Made by a program: the position numbers and the translations under genes. From assembly GCA_001897855.1 (NCBI GenBank), contig MKUO01000007.1, positions 330,079-394,078 of the forward strand: DNA of 64,000 nt. Reading direction: 5' to 3'. The notes beneath the pieces are model-generated. The model saw only the letters and a program-made list of their open reading frames with translations, did no database searches and was not told where the DNA came from. Below are positions 10,005-20,595 of this stretch, in pieces. The DNA comes from Bacteroidetes bacterium 43-93. Its GTDB lineage: Bacteria; Bacteroidota; Bacteroidia; Chitinophagales; Chitinophagaceae. Every line of letters starts with the position of its first letter. Position 1 is the first letter of the stretch.

Positions 10005-11375
10005 ATGTTATACGCTATTGTAGATATTGAGACCACGGGAAGTTTTGCCTCCAGCAACGGCATTACCGAGATAGCAATAGCGATACATGATGGTAAGCAA
10101 GTGATCCATTTTTATGAGACGCTTGTCAACCCTCAAAATCCCATCCCATTCTTCATCCAGAAGCTTACAGGTATTACCAATGAAATGGTAGCGCACGCAC
10201 CGTCATTTGCTGAGGTAGCCGGGCAGGTTCATGAATTGTTGCAGGACAAGGTATTTGTTGCACATAATGTCAATTTCGACTATTCTTTTCTCAAATACCA
10301 GATGGAGTCTGCAGGTTATGAGCTTACTACGCGCAAGCTATGTACCATACGCCTGGCACGTAAGATCATACCGGGTTATCGTAGTTATGGCCTGGGCAAG
10401 CTTTGTCACCAATTAGGTATCAATCTTACTAACCATCACCGCGCCGGCGGGGATGCACTGGCTACTGCAGAATTGTTCAGTATGCTGTTAGAAAAAGATG
10501 GGGAAGGTGTAATAGCCGCGATGCTGAAAGGACGTAACAGCGAGCAATACCTGCCGCCACATGTTCCTGTTGAAGAGGTAGAACGCTTACCTAAACAGCC
10601 TGGCGTGTATTACTTCTATAACAATACCGGTAAAGTAGTGTATGTGGGTAAGGCCAAGAATTTGTCGCGCAGGGTACGCAGCCACTTCAGCAATAACAAG
10701 GCCGGTAAGCAAAAGCAGGACTTCCTGAGAGATATTCATCGCATCAGCTATAAGGAATGTGCTACTGACCTGATGGCACACATACTGGAAAGTACGGAGA
10801 TACGTCGTCTGTGGCCCATATACAATCGCTGCCAGCGGGGATACCTGCCTAAGTTCGGGCTGTTTGTGTATGAAGACAGGCAGGGATATAAGCGTTTTGC
10901 TATAGAGAAGAACAAACACTACTTCAAGCCTATCCATACTTTCAATACGTTGATAGAAGGCCACAATCGCCTGCGGGAAATGATCGGTGAATTTGGATTG
11001 TGCGCTCGTTTATGCAACCTGGCTAAGAGTGCTGACTGCAGCAAAGGTGTATTTGCAGATAGCTGCACCGGCGAATGCAGCGCGTTGCTTCACATGGATG
11101 AATATAACAACAGAGTGGATAAAGCAGTTAATTGGCTGCAAATGCAGTTACCAACGTTTGCGTTTATAGACAAGGGTATTGCAGAGGATGAGCAGAGTTG
11201 CATCCTGGTAAGAAAAGGCAACTTCTATGGTATGGGCTATTTGAAGGACGGAGTATTGCCGGACGATCTCGATCAATTGCAGGAGCAATTAGAGCCCATG
11301 CCTGACAACGACTTCATACGCAACCTGGTGTACAAGCATGCAGTTAACTATCCTGAAAAGTGCGTGAATTTCTAA
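10005..11375 (+). CDS. DEDDh exonuclease + GIY-YIG (UvrC/Cho-like) nuclease fusion
   Basis: YAIVDIETTGSFASSNGITEIAI; GVYYFYNNTGKVVYVGKAKNLSRRVRSHF. Confidence 0.9.
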   Translation: MLYAIVDIETTGSFASSNGITEIAIAIHDGKQVIHFYETLVNPQNPIPFFIQKLTGITNEMVAHAPSFAEVAGQVHELLQDKVFVAHNVNFDYSFLKYQMESAGYELTTRKLCTIRLARKIIPGYRSYGLGKLCHQLGINLTNHHRAGGDALATAELFSMLLEKDGEGVIAAMLKGRNSEQYLPPHVPVEEVERLPKQPGVYYFYNNTGKVVYVGKAKNLSRRVRSHFSNNKAGKQKQDFLRDIHRISYKECATDLMAHILESTEIRRLWPIYNRCQRGYLPKFGLFVYEDRQGYKRFAIEKNKHYFKPIHTFNTLIEGHNRLREMIGEFGLCARLCNLAKSADCSKGVFADSCTGECSALLHMDEYNNRVDKAVNWLQMQLPTFAFIDKGIAEDEQSCILVRKGNFYGMGYLKDGVLPDDLDQLQEQLEPMPDNDFIRNLVYKHAVNYPEKCVNF

Positions 11376-11380
11376 GCGGC

Positions 11381-13405
11381 TTATTGCGCCAGCCAGTATT
11401 TTCTCAGTAGCCATTCAGCAACGGCTATTATCAATATCACAAGGAAATACCACCTCCAGTCTACAAGCGATACTGTTATCGTGTTCGATTGTATCACCGG
11501 TTTGATCTTATCGTTCTTTGTAATGCTGTCGTAGAGCGAAGTGATTTGCTGGGCAGGCACAAAAGCTCCGTTGTATTTCTTTGCAATACCGTATAGCAGT
11601 TTATAATCGGCGCCACCTTCCATTTGTTCCGGTGAGCTATGCGTTACCGTAAAGCTGCCTGATGCGGAGTATGCAGTGCCATTGTAGCGTGTTTGTGCAG
11701 TATAGGTGTAGTTGCCCTCAGGCCATATTCCGGTATTCAGCCTGTAAGATGTGCCATTGCGTTCAAAGCTGAAATTCTGCTTTTTGCCTGTACTATCGGT
11801 AATGGTTAGTTGCACATCAGGTGTGTTTACCTGTTGGTTACTGGCATTCAGCACGTATGCATTGATATATACTGCTTCCTGGTCATTCCATACATACTTC
11901 GATACCGATGTATAAAAGGGCTTCTCCGTACTGTTAGCGGCCAGGAAACTCACCGTCTGCCGGATGCATTCATCAATGGTATTGTGCGTATTGAAGTTCT
12001 TATATTCATACAGCCTCCATCTCCACATACCGGTGCCGGTTGTGAGCGCCATTGGTGTAGTACCTTGCTGCAGCATCCATAAAGGTTGGCCATTGTCTTT
12101 CTGTTTGAAGAGGATATCAGTATTGCCATTAGGTTGTATACTACCCATAGGCACACTCAGCGGTGGCATTTTGTCTAATATGGCCTGCAGGTTTTGCGGT
12201 GTGGTAAAGATGCTGAATGACGGGTTGAGAGCGGGGTAGGCATCATGCATGGCGGCTACATTCACGTTAAGTGTTGCTGGTGTTGCATTGTATAGTGCCG
12301 CAGTGTTTGTTTGATTACCCAGTATATACCATATAGGTTTATGCGATGCTGCAAACTGCGATTGATAGTTATAGATACCGGAAGGCAGGTCGTGCGCGAT
12401 GATCACACGGTAACTGCTAAGAGGTGGCAAGTTGCCGCCAGTATGTACTGTTACCTTGTAGGTTTCCACATCGCTCAATGCTTCTTTAATGGCATTGATA
12501 TCGGGGTGGGGTGCACTGCCAACTATTAAGATGTTCTTCTTTTCATCTACAACCTCTATGAAGATGTCCTTGCGGTTGTTAGTTGTATTGGTTTCGCCAT
12601 CAGCGGCGGGTGCATCAATGATATAATGATGTAATCCCGGCTTATCTGCTTTTACAGCAAAAGATACAGATCGATCGTAGTGCGCATTGCTGATGCTTAA
12701 CGGAACAGTGCCAATGCTTTGCCCGTTTTCTGATAAGCGCACGGTGTTATTATATCCGTTTAGTAAGGTTGCTACAATATCTGCCCTTATCTCGAACTGG
12801 CTGTTTAAAGAAGCCGTCTTATTATAGTACGTCTGCGTAATGCGTAAGTCCTTTTGTTCACTGCTATCGCCAATGCCTATGCTGTAAACAGGCGACTGTA
12901 TTGATAGTTGTTGATAAAGGGGATTGCTGCCCTGGTTATACTTACCATCGGATGCAAGGATAACTGCCCCCAGGTTTTGCGTACCATAGTACTCCTGTAC
13001 CCTGTTGAGCGCGGCTGCAATATCAGTACCCGGCCTGGCAAAGTGATAGGGACTGTCGGCGGACACATTGTCCCCAAATCCCCAGGTAACCACTTTGTAT
13101 TTGCCGGCCAGCCTTTCTGTTAACTGTTGTGCCGCCTGGGTATAGCTGGTGGTGTCTTTACCAAGGGCGGTGGCAATAGACGCAGAATTATCCTGCAGAA
13201 AAACGATGACCGGCTTCTCTGTTTCATTTTTAGTAATGGTGATAGGCGGGGCCAATAAAAGCAGCAGGGTAAGCAGTACAACTATACCGCGTAATACTGC
13301 TGTAAGCCAGGGCATTGGAGTGCCTCTTTTTTTATCGGTACGGTACACCCAGTAGCCGGCAGCTACCGCCAATATGATGGATATGGCCCATGAGATGAAT
13401 TGCAT
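11381..13405 (-). CDS. large membrane protein, VWA-like/BatA-like
   Basis: N-terminal TM helices, VIVFLQDNSASI (MIDAS-like), C-terminal TM. Confidence 0.65.
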   Translation of the reverse strand: MQFISWAISIILAVAAGYWVYRTDKKRGTPMPWLTAVLRGIVVLLTLLLLLAPPITITKNETEKPVIVFLQDNSASIATALGKDTTSYTQAAQQLTERLAGKYKVVTWGFGDNVSADSPYHFARPGTDIAAALNRVQEYYGTQNLGAVILASDGKYNQGSNPLYQQLSIQSPVYSIGIGDSSEQKDLRITQTYYNKTASLNSQFEIRADIVATLLNGYNNTVRLSENGQSIGTVPLSISNAHYDRSVSFAVKADKPGLHHYIIDAPAADGETNTTNNRKDIFIEVVDEKKNILIVGSAPHPDINAIKEALSDVETYKVTVHTGGNLPPLSSYRVIIAHDLPSGIYNYQSQFAASHKPIWYILGNQTNTAALYNATPATLNVNVAAMHDAYPALNPSFSIFTTPQNLQAILDKMPPLSVPMGSIQPNGNTDILFKQKDNGQPLWMLQQGTTPMALTTGTGMWRWRLYEYKNFNTHNTIDECIRQTVSFLAANSTEKPFYTSVSKYVWNDQEAVYINAYVLNASNQQVNTPDVQLTITDSTGKKQNFSFERNGTSYRLNTGIWPEGNYTYTAQTRYNGTAYSASGSFTVTHSSPEQMEGGADYKLLYGIAKKYNGAFVPAQQITSLYDSITKNDKIKPVIQSNTITVSLVDWRWYFLVILIIAVAEWLLRKYWLAQ

Positions 13406-13507
13406 CAGTATTGCAATCTATGAAAAAACAGCTACTGAAATTGCTAAGATTATCTAACAATTGGAAATTGCAATTTCGCATGGCAGGATTTTTTCATTTG
13501 TTGGTTT

Positions 13508-14731
13508 ATGCCTGAATTAATGGAATCCATAACTGCCCCAAAGCCTCATTTGGTACGTTTGGTTAATTTTGCGCCCATGCAAATGCATGAAGTAAAGACA
13601 GCAGAGGATATTAAGCTGTTTTTGGAATTTCCGGTAAGCATCAATAAAGGCAACCCAAACTGGATACGCCCGCTGGATAAAGATATAGAAGAGGTATTTG
13701 ACCCAACCAGGAACAAGTTTTTCAAAAAAGGGGAATGTACGCGTTGGTTATTAAAGGATAATAACGGTAAAGTAATTGGTAAGATCGCGGCATTCGTAAA
13801 CAGGCAATATAAGAACGAACAGCCAACGGGAGGCATAGGTTTTTTTGACTGTATCAATGATCAGCAGGCTGCTAATTATATGTTCGATCATTGTAAGCAA
13901 TGGCTACGCGAACGCGGCATGGAAGCAATGGATGGCCCTATCAACTTTGGTGAGCGGGAACGTTGGTGGGGATTGTTGGTAGAAGGCTACCAGGAGCCAT
14001 TGTACTGTATGAACTACAACCCGGAATATTATAAAGACCTGTTTTATAACTATGGCTTCCAGGTATACTATGAGCAGTTATGTTTTGCCTTAAGAGTAAA
14101 AGATCGCCTGCAGGAAAAGTTCTATAGTGCATACGAGAAGTACTCCCAAATGCCTGAGTATAGTGCCAGGCGCATCAGGAAAAATGATATAGAGAAATAC
14201 GCTAAGGACTTCGCTTATATATATAATAAGGCATGGGCAAAACATGGTGGTGGTAAAGAAATTGAAGAACGTACGGTGGTAAGGATGTTCCAAACCATGA
14301 AGCCTGCGATAGACGAGGATCTTATGTGGTTCATTTATCATAACGAGCAGCCAATCGGGTTCTGGATCAACCTGCCTGATCTTAACCAGTATTTTAAGCA
14401 CATGAATGGCAGGTTTGGATTTTGGGAAAAGCTGAAGTTCCTTTGGTTGAAACGCTTTGGTAAATGTTCGCGATTTGTAGGCTTGGTATTCGGTATCATA
14501 CCTGAATACCAGGGTACAGGTGTAGATGGTTTTCTGATTATGTCCGGTGCAAACGTGATACAGCCGGCAAACAAATACCAGGACTATGAAATGCAATGGA
14601 TCGGTGATTTCAATCCTAAGATGGTGAATATTGCGGAACACTTAGGTACCTACCATAGCCGCAAACTGCAAACCTTACGTTACCTGTTTGACAGAACTAA
14701 GGAATTCAAACGCCATCCGATTATTAGCTGA
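13508..14731 (+). CDS. N-acetyltransferase-like protein
   Basis: 407 aa ORF; GNAT-like layout (DNNGKVIGKIAAFVNRQY..., GIIPEYQGTGVDGFLI). Confidence 0.6.
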   Translation: MPELMESITAPKPHLVRLVNFAPMQMHEVKTAEDIKLFLEFPVSINKGNPNWIRPLDKDIEEVFDPTRNKFFKKGECTRWLLKDNNGKVIGKIAAFVNRQYKNEQPTGGIGFFDCINDQQAANYMFDHCKQWLRERGMEAMDGPINFGERERWWGLLVEGYQEPLYCMNYNPEYYKDLFYNYGFQVYYEQLCFALRVKDRLQEKFYSAYEKYSQMPEYSARRIRKNDIEKYAKDFAYIYNKAWAKHGGGKEIEERTVVRMFQTMKPAIDEDLMWFIYHNEQPIGFWINLPDLNQYFKHMNGRFGFWEKLKFLWLKRFGKCSRFVGLVFGIIPEYQGTGVDGFLIMSGANVIQPANKYQDYEMQWIGDFNPKMVNIAEHLGTYHSRKLQTLRYLFDRTKEFKRHPIIS

Positions 14732-14749
14732 TTTAGGTATATTTATATT

Positions 14750-15310
14750 ATGCTAAAGCATTACCTTCTTGCTATTTTTGTATTGCTTATTGCTTTGTGC
14801 AAGGCAGACGCGCAGATCATTAAGGCAAATGTCCTTCATCCGGTATTCGCGGGAGGCGCATCAATTGCCTACGAATTTAAATCAGATGGAAGCTCAACAA
14901 CTAACATCTATTTGTCCGGCGGTAAAAAGAAGGATTTTATAGGGATATACGATGCGTACAAATTCTATAACCTGACCGTAGAACAACGTTTCTATACTAC
15001 CCATAAAAAGGCAAGGTCAGAAGGGTTCTTCATAGCACCTTATGCTAAGTTTATGTATCGTAATTACTTCAGAAAAGGAGTGGATGCAGGTATTTTGTTC
15101 TCAAGGCCTGATGTTGAATTGAGCGGTTATTCAATTGGATTAGGATGTGCCGCCGGCGGTCAATTCGCATTTACCAGGCATTGGCTTATAGATTGTTTTG
15201 CAGGTTTAGGTATGTCATATTATACGCAGAAGGAAATATCGTACGACAATGGATCATCCGGTTACCCGGATGTGAGATTGGGTGTTTCATTGGGTTATAG
15301 AGTCAACTGA
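14750..15310 (+). CDS. hypothetical exported beta-barrel-like protein
   Basis: signal peptide plus alternating beta pattern. Confidence 0.55.
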   Translation: MLKHYLLAIFVLLIALCKADAQIIKANVLHPVFAGGASIAYEFKSDGSSTTNIYLSGGKKKDFIGIYDAYKFYNLTVEQRFYTTHKKARSEGFFIAPYAKFMYRNYFRKGVDAGILFSRPDVELSGYSIGLGCAAGGQFAFTRHWLIDCFAGLGMSYYTQKEISYDNGSSGYPDVRLGVSLGYRVN

Positions 15311-15314
15311 ATTA

Positions 15315-16175
15315 TTAGTGGTTATAAAGTATATGATATAGCCTTATCACCTCCATCGCTTCTTTTACATCATGTACCCGTAATATGTTAGCGCCCTGCT
15401 GCAAAGCTACCATGTGCAGCGCTGTAGTGCCGTTCAATGCTTCATCAGGGCTGGTGCCAAGGGTGCGCCATATCATGCCTTTGCGGGAGAGTCCAGCCAA
15501 TATCGGTTTCCCAATGATCCTGAGCGCATGCATATTGCGTAGTAGTTCATAGTTATGCGGCTGGGTTTTACCAAATCCAAATCCCGGGTCAACGATAATA
15601 TCTGCAATACCGGCATTCCTGCATTCGTCAGCTTTGTCACGCAGATAGTCGACTACTTCTTTGGTAACATCGTTGTACTGAGGGCTATTTTGCATGGTTT
15701 CAGGTAATCCTTGCATGTGCATGGCTATATACGGCACTTTTAACGATGCTACGGTTTCTATCATAGTGTTGTCTATGCCGCCGCTGCTAATGTCGTTGAT
15801 GATATGGGCACCGGCAGCTATTGCTTCGCGGGCTACAACGGCATTGTAGGTATCTACAGAAAGCCAGGTATCGGGGAATTGCTTACTGATAGCGGAGATC
15901 GCAGGAATTACCCGTCCCAGTTCTTCATCCGGAGGTATGAGTTTTGCTCCGGGTTTTGTACTGGCCCCGCCTATGTCCAGGATAGACGCGCCTTCGCTGA
16001 TCATTTTTTCAGCATTGCGCAAGAGGCTATCCATATCGCTATCCCGCCCCTTGTTATAAAAGCTGTCGGGCGTTGCGTTCAAAATGCCCATTATAATGGG
16101 TTTGGACAGATCCAGCAGTAGGCCCCTGCTTTGCAGCGTAGTTTGTACCGGCAAAACCGTATTTTTGAAACTCAT
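15315..16175 (-). CDS. folP: dihydropteroate synthase
   Basis: IMGILNATPDSFYNKGR, EGASILDIGGASTKPGA, ILAGLSRKGMIW; start trimmed to MSFKNTV. Confidence 0.93.
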   Translation of the reverse strand: MSFKNTVLPVQTTLQSRGLLLDLSKPIIMGILNATPDSFYNKGRDSDMDSLLRNAEKMISEGASILDIGGASTKPGAKLIPPDEELGRVIPAISAISKQFPDTWLSVDTYNAVVAREAIAAGAHIINDISSGGIDNTMIETVASLKVPYIAMHMQGLPETMQNSPQYNDVTKEVVDYLRDKADECRNAGIADIIVDPGFGFGKTQPHNYELLRNMHALRIIGKPILAGLSRKGMIWRTLGTSPDEALNGTTALHMVALQQGANILRVHDVKEAMEVIRLYHILYNH

Positions 16176-16189
16176 ACAGTACAAAGAAA

Positions 16190-16759
16190 ATGCAGGATAG
16201 CGTAAGCACCAACACAACCACTAATACTTTAGCACAATACAGGGATATAGTTAACCGCTGCAAAGACCTGTATGTAAAAAAAGCCGCCGATTATGGAACC
16301 TCGTGGAGGGTCTTGAGGGCAATTTCAATAGTAGATCAGATATATATCAAAGCATGGCGCATCCGCCAGATACAAGAGACCGGTACCCAAAAGATAGGAG
16401 ATACCATTGAGAGTGAGTTTGTGGGTATAGTTAACTACGGCATCATTGCATTGATACAGGAAGCTTTACCTGCCGATGCCGGTATAGACCTCTCTGCGGA
16501 AGAGGCGAGGAAATGGTATGAAGAAAAGGCGCAGGAGATAGAAGATCTCATGCAGCAAAAAAACCATGATTATGGCGAAGCGTGGCGGGAACTATCTCAA
16601 CAATCTTTTGTTGATCTGATATTAGTAAAATTGTTACGTATCAAACAAATCATAGCAAACGAAGGGCAAACAACCGTATCTGAAGGCGCGGATGCCAACT
16701 TTTGCGATATAGTGAACTATGCCATATTTGCGCTTATAAAAATGCAGGAAGCGAAATAG
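16190..16759 (+). CDS. DUF1599 protein with internal duplication
   Basis: repeated motif: KKAADYGTSWRVLRAISIVDQIYIKAWRIRQI and QKNHDYGEAWRELSQQSFVDLILVKLLRIKQI. Confidence 0.8.
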   Translation: MQDSVSTNTTTNTLAQYRDIVNRCKDLYVKKAADYGTSWRVLRAISIVDQIYIKAWRIRQIQETGTQKIGDTIESEFVGIVNYGIIALIQEALPADAGIDLSAEEARKWYEEKAQEIEDLMQQKNHDYGEAWRELSQQSFVDLILVKLLRIKQIIANEGQTTVSEGADANFCDIVNYAIFALIKMQEAK

Positions 16760-16836
16760 GCTTTAACAGTTTTTTTCAAACGGTTATTTAACTTTAGAAG
16801 TCATATAACAGTTACAACCAAAACAGGAATTACTTT

Positions 16837-17958
16837 ATGAAATATGTAATCTGGCTGATTCGGATAGTAGTAGGTGTGTTGTTTATTTTTTCAGGAGTTG
16901 TAAAGGCTAACGACCCGCTGGGCCTTAGCTATAAGATGAATGAATTTTTTGAAGTATGGCACATGTTCTGGATGCAGCCATTTTCATTAACGCTTTCTAT
17001 CCTGATGATCGCTTTTGAGATCATTGCCGGGGTTGCAGTTTTGCTGGGGTATGCGCAAAGGGTATTTTCCATACTGTTATTATTACTGATCACTTTTTTC
17101 ACTTTCCTTACAGCCTATGTATTGTTTAGTGGTAAAATAAAAGAGTGTGGCTGTTTTGGAGATTGTATTAAGATCACTAATGAGGAGACCTTTGCTAAGG
17201 ATGTGGCCCTGTTAATATTGGGTATGATCCTGTTCCTGTACCGTAAACGCATACATCCTTTATTGAGCAATAAAATAGGTACACCACTGATGATACTGAC
17301 AGCAATATTCGCGTTTGGTATGCAATGGTATGCCTTAAGGCACTTGCCATTTCATGATTGCCTTCCATATAAAGTGGGCACCAACATGATTGATGGACGT
17401 AAAATACCACCAGGCGCTACACCTGATGTATATGAAACGATCATGATCTATGAAAAGAATGGAGAGCGTAAAGAGTTTACGATGCAAAATTATCCATGGC
17501 AGGATACTACATGGGTTTTCGTAGACCGTAAGGATAAACTGATAAAAAAGGGCAATGCGGAGCCTAAACTCAAGGACTTTGTAATTACCGACTTTGATGG
17601 TAATGATGTAACGGACCAGGTGTTGAACCAGCCCGGCAATACCTTGTTGCTATATGTCAGCGATGTATCCAAAGCACGCACCGATCATATGGATAAGCTA
17701 CGTGCTTTGATAGAGGATGCAGATAAGCAAAATGCACCTACTTACATATTGTGCTCTGCAACCAAAGAAGAAGGAGAGGCTTTCCGTAAACAAAACGGAC
17801 TGGATAAGGCTGTTGTTTATTTGTTCGACCAGACTGTAAGTAAAACAGCGCTTCGCTCCAACCCGGGATTAATGCTGCTGGATAACGGCATTATAAAAGG
17901 GAAATGGAGCCCGAGCGATTATCCTGTAACGCTGGCGGAAGCAAAAAGCGGTAAATAG
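16837..17958 (+). CDS. DoxX-like membrane protein (BT_3928-type)
   Basis: IVVGVLFIFSGVVKANDPLGLSYKMNEFFEVW, further TM helices. Confidence 0.8.
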   Translation: MKYVIWLIRIVVGVLFIFSGVVKANDPLGLSYKMNEFFEVWHMFWMQPFSLTLSILMIAFEIIAGVAVLLGYAQRVFSILLLLLITFFTFLTAYVLFSGKIKECGCFGDCIKITNEETFAKDVALLILGMILFLYRKRIHPLLSNKIGTPLMILTAIFAFGMQWYALRHLPFHDCLPYKVGTNMIDGRKIPPGATPDVYETIMIYEKNGERKEFTMQNYPWQDTTWVFVDRKDKLIKKGNAEPKLKDFVITDFDGNDVTDQVLNQPGNTLLLYVSDVSKARTDHMDKLRALIEDADKQNAPTYILCSATKEEGEAFRKQNGLDKAVVYLFDQTVSKTALRSNPGLMLLDNGIIKGKWSPSDYPVTLAEAKSGK

Positions 17959-19013
17959 TGCTGCGTTTTGTGGCACGGCGCATCCGGTACAGCCTGTTTG
18001 TTTTATTAGGTGTAGTAACACTTGTGTTCTTCCTGTTCAATGTGCTGTCTGACGATCCTGCGCGTTTGGTCATGGGGCAGCGCGGAGATCTTGCATCGCT
18101 GGAAAATGTGCGTAAGGACCTGAACCTGGACAAGCCTGTGTTTACCCGTTACCTGCTTTATCTCAATGATATATCACCGCTCAGCATCTACCGGAATAAT
18201 GCCGAAGCAAAAGCGAGATATCATTATCATATTATACTGCCATTAGGGAAAAATGCCCTTGTGCTGAAAAATCCCTACCTGGGCCGCTCTTATCGTACAC
18301 GGCGAGAAGTGAATGTGGTACTCACAGAGGCCTTACCAGGTACTATTATACTGGCATTGGCAGCTATTACATTTGCTACTTTGATAGGCATACTTTTGGG
18401 TGTATTAGCTGCGTTGAGAAAAGATACCTGGTTAGATGCGTCTGCCATTGCCGCCAGTGTCGCGGGGGTGTCTATGCCATCTTTCTTTGCGGCATTACTG
18501 ATCGCCTATTTCTTCGGTTATCTATTGCATGATTACACGGGCCTTGATATGACCGGCAGTTTATGGGAATATGATGCGCTAACGGGAAGGCACATAGTGT
18601 GGCGCAATCTTATACTGCCTGCCCTGGCGCTGGGCATCAGGCCGCTGGCTATTATTACGCAGCTTACGCGCAGCGCGTTACTGGATGTATTGTCGCTTGA
18701 CTATATACGTACCGCGTATGCCAAGGGGTTGTCTACTACCAAAGTTATCTTCAGGCACGCATTACCTAATGCATTGAATCCCGTTATAACAGCGGTTTCC
18801 GGATGGATGGCTGAATTGCTTGCAGGGTCATTCTTTGTAGAATACATCTTTGGCTGGAAGGGTGTGGGAAAGCTTACGGTGGATGCCCTGGATAAATTTG
18901 ATTTTCCTATCGTGATGGGATCAGTGCTACTTACAGCGGCAATTTTTATTGTGGTAAACCTGCTCACTGATATGGTATATGGCATCATGGACCCGAGGGT
19001 AAGGTTGCAGTGA
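17958..19013 (+). CDS. ABC transporter permease (DppB/OppB-like)
   Basis: LRFVARRIRYSLFVLLGVVTLVFFLF; LTRSALLDVLSLDYIRTAYAKGLSTTKVIFRHALPNALNPVIT. Confidence 0.9.
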   Translation: MLRFVARRIRYSLFVLLGVVTLVFFLFNVLSDDPARLVMGQRGDLASLENVRKDLNLDKPVFTRYLLYLNDISPLSIYRNNAEAKARYHYHIILPLGKNALVLKNPYLGRSYRTRREVNVVLTEALPGTIILALAAITFATLIGILLGVLAALRKDTWLDASAIAASVAGVSMPSFFAALLIAYFFGYLLHDYTGLDMTGSLWEYDALTGRHIVWRNLILPALALGIRPLAIITQLTRSALLDVLSLDYIRTAYAKGLSTTKVIFRHALPNALNPVITAVSGWMAELLAGSFFVEYIFGWKGVGKLTVDALDKFDFPIVMGSVLLTAAIFIVVNLLTDMVYGIMDPRVRLQ

Positions 19014-19141
19014 TATTAGTTTTTGAAGTGTCGCATGCTAAAAAATGGTTTACAAAACAACTTTAACTTCAATGTTACCAAATCATTAATTCTATATTAT
19101 TTCTTTTTTACACGAATTAGCGAAAATACTTTTGCACTCAA

Positions 19142-20473
19142 ATGATACTGATGCAGAAGAAATTTTACATTATCGTTTTTTTGATTGTGATGTCCGGTGT
19201 TGCGAATGCGCAGTCGTACTATATGCAAATGATTGATACGACGACAGATATGGGCAGGAAGCTGGTAGGGATCTGTCAGAATTTTGGCCCTCTCAGGTTT
19301 ACCGGGTATGTGCAGCCGCAATTCCAATGGGCTGAAAGTAAAGGGGCAAAAACCTTTGAAGGAATAGATTTCGCGCCGAATTCTAACAACAGGTTTATGA
19401 TGCGCGAAAACAGGTTGAAAGCAGAATATTATTACACCAATAAAGCAAATCAGCTTGTTTCTTACATGGGTTTTCAGCTGGAAGCTACAGAAAGAGGTGT
19501 TGCGATACGTGATATGCACCTGCGATTGTTCGAAAACAAATGGAGGATGTTTTCTATCAATGCCGGAATGTTTAACAGGCCATTCAGCTATGAGCTGAAC
19601 CTGTCTTCAGCTGATCGCGAATCTCCGGACAGGGCCCGTATGTCGCAAACGTTAATGCGCACAGAACGCGATATTGGTGCATCCATTACTTTTGAGCCCA
19701 GGGGCTATAAAACATGGTTTATGAACCATATCAAGGCCGATGTAGGTGTGTTTAACGGAGAAGGGCTGACGGCGACAACAGATTTCGATAGCTATAAAGA
19801 TATAATAGGCAGGGTAGCAATAAAACCATCGAGGATAGAGCCTTTGCACATGGAAATTGCCGCAGGCACATCTGTACTTTATGGCGCATTAGGCAGCCAA
19901 TCTCCGTGGGTATATAGTACTACTGCTGATGTGGTACATGGGTATGCAATAAAAGGTGATTCAACGCCTAACCACGTAAATGAAGCTAGGCCACGCCACT
20001 ATTATGGTGCGGATGTACAAATAAGGTTCCCATCAAAGAAATGGGCTACAGAGATAAGAGGAGAGTGCATTATCGGTACGCAAACGGCTGTGGCAACATC
20101 TTCAGAAACTCCGGGAACATACCCTATTAATGCAACAGGGATTTACCAGCCATTATATACGCGCCCGTTTAATGGAGCATACTTCTATTTTCTGCAAAAT
20201 ATAGCGAGCAGTAAGCATCAACTGGTTGTAAAATATGATTGGTTTGACCCGAATAGCAGGGTAGCCGGTATGCAGGTATCATCTGCGGCAGGATTCAGCG
20301 CTGCTGATGTTCGTTTCCAGACATTAGGAATCGGCTATGTATATTACGCTAACCCGCATGTGAAGTATATGGTATATTATGATATAGTGAAGAACGAATC
20401 GACTAACGTTACCGGCTACACCGGTGATCTTAAAGACAATATACTTACCTGTCGTATACAATACCGATTTTAA
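19142..20473 (+). CDS. phosphate-selective porin O/P-like outer membrane protein
   Basis: signal peptide, beta-barrel pattern, adjacent to DUF47 and Pit genes. Confidence 0.75.
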   Translation: MILMQKKFYIIVFLIVMSGVANAQSYYMQMIDTTTDMGRKLVGICQNFGPLRFTGYVQPQFQWAESKGAKTFEGIDFAPNSNNRFMMRENRLKAEYYYTNKANQLVSYMGFQLEATERGVAIRDMHLRLFENKWRMFSINAGMFNRPFSYELNLSSADRESPDRARMSQTLMRTERDIGASITFEPRGYKTWFMNHIKADVGVFNGEGLTATTDFDSYKDIIGRVAIKPSRIEPLHMEIAAGTSVLYGALGSQSPWVYSTTADVVHGYAIKGDSTPNHVNEARPRHYYGADVQIRFPSKKWATEIRGECIIGTQTAVATSSETPGTYPINATGIYQPLYTRPFNGAYFYFLQNIASSKHQLVVKYDWFDPNSRVAGMQVSSAAGFSAADVRFQTLGIGYVYYANPHVKYMVYYDIVKNESTNVTGYTGDLKDNILTCRIQYRF

Positions 20474-20595
20474 TTAAACTTGAATTAAATTAAATATAAC
20501 TGAGGGTTAAGTAATCATTAAGTTTTTGTTACGGCTTTTTTGCCCTGTTAAACACGAATACATTTGCGCTCAAATCCACTATTAAATAAATAAAT

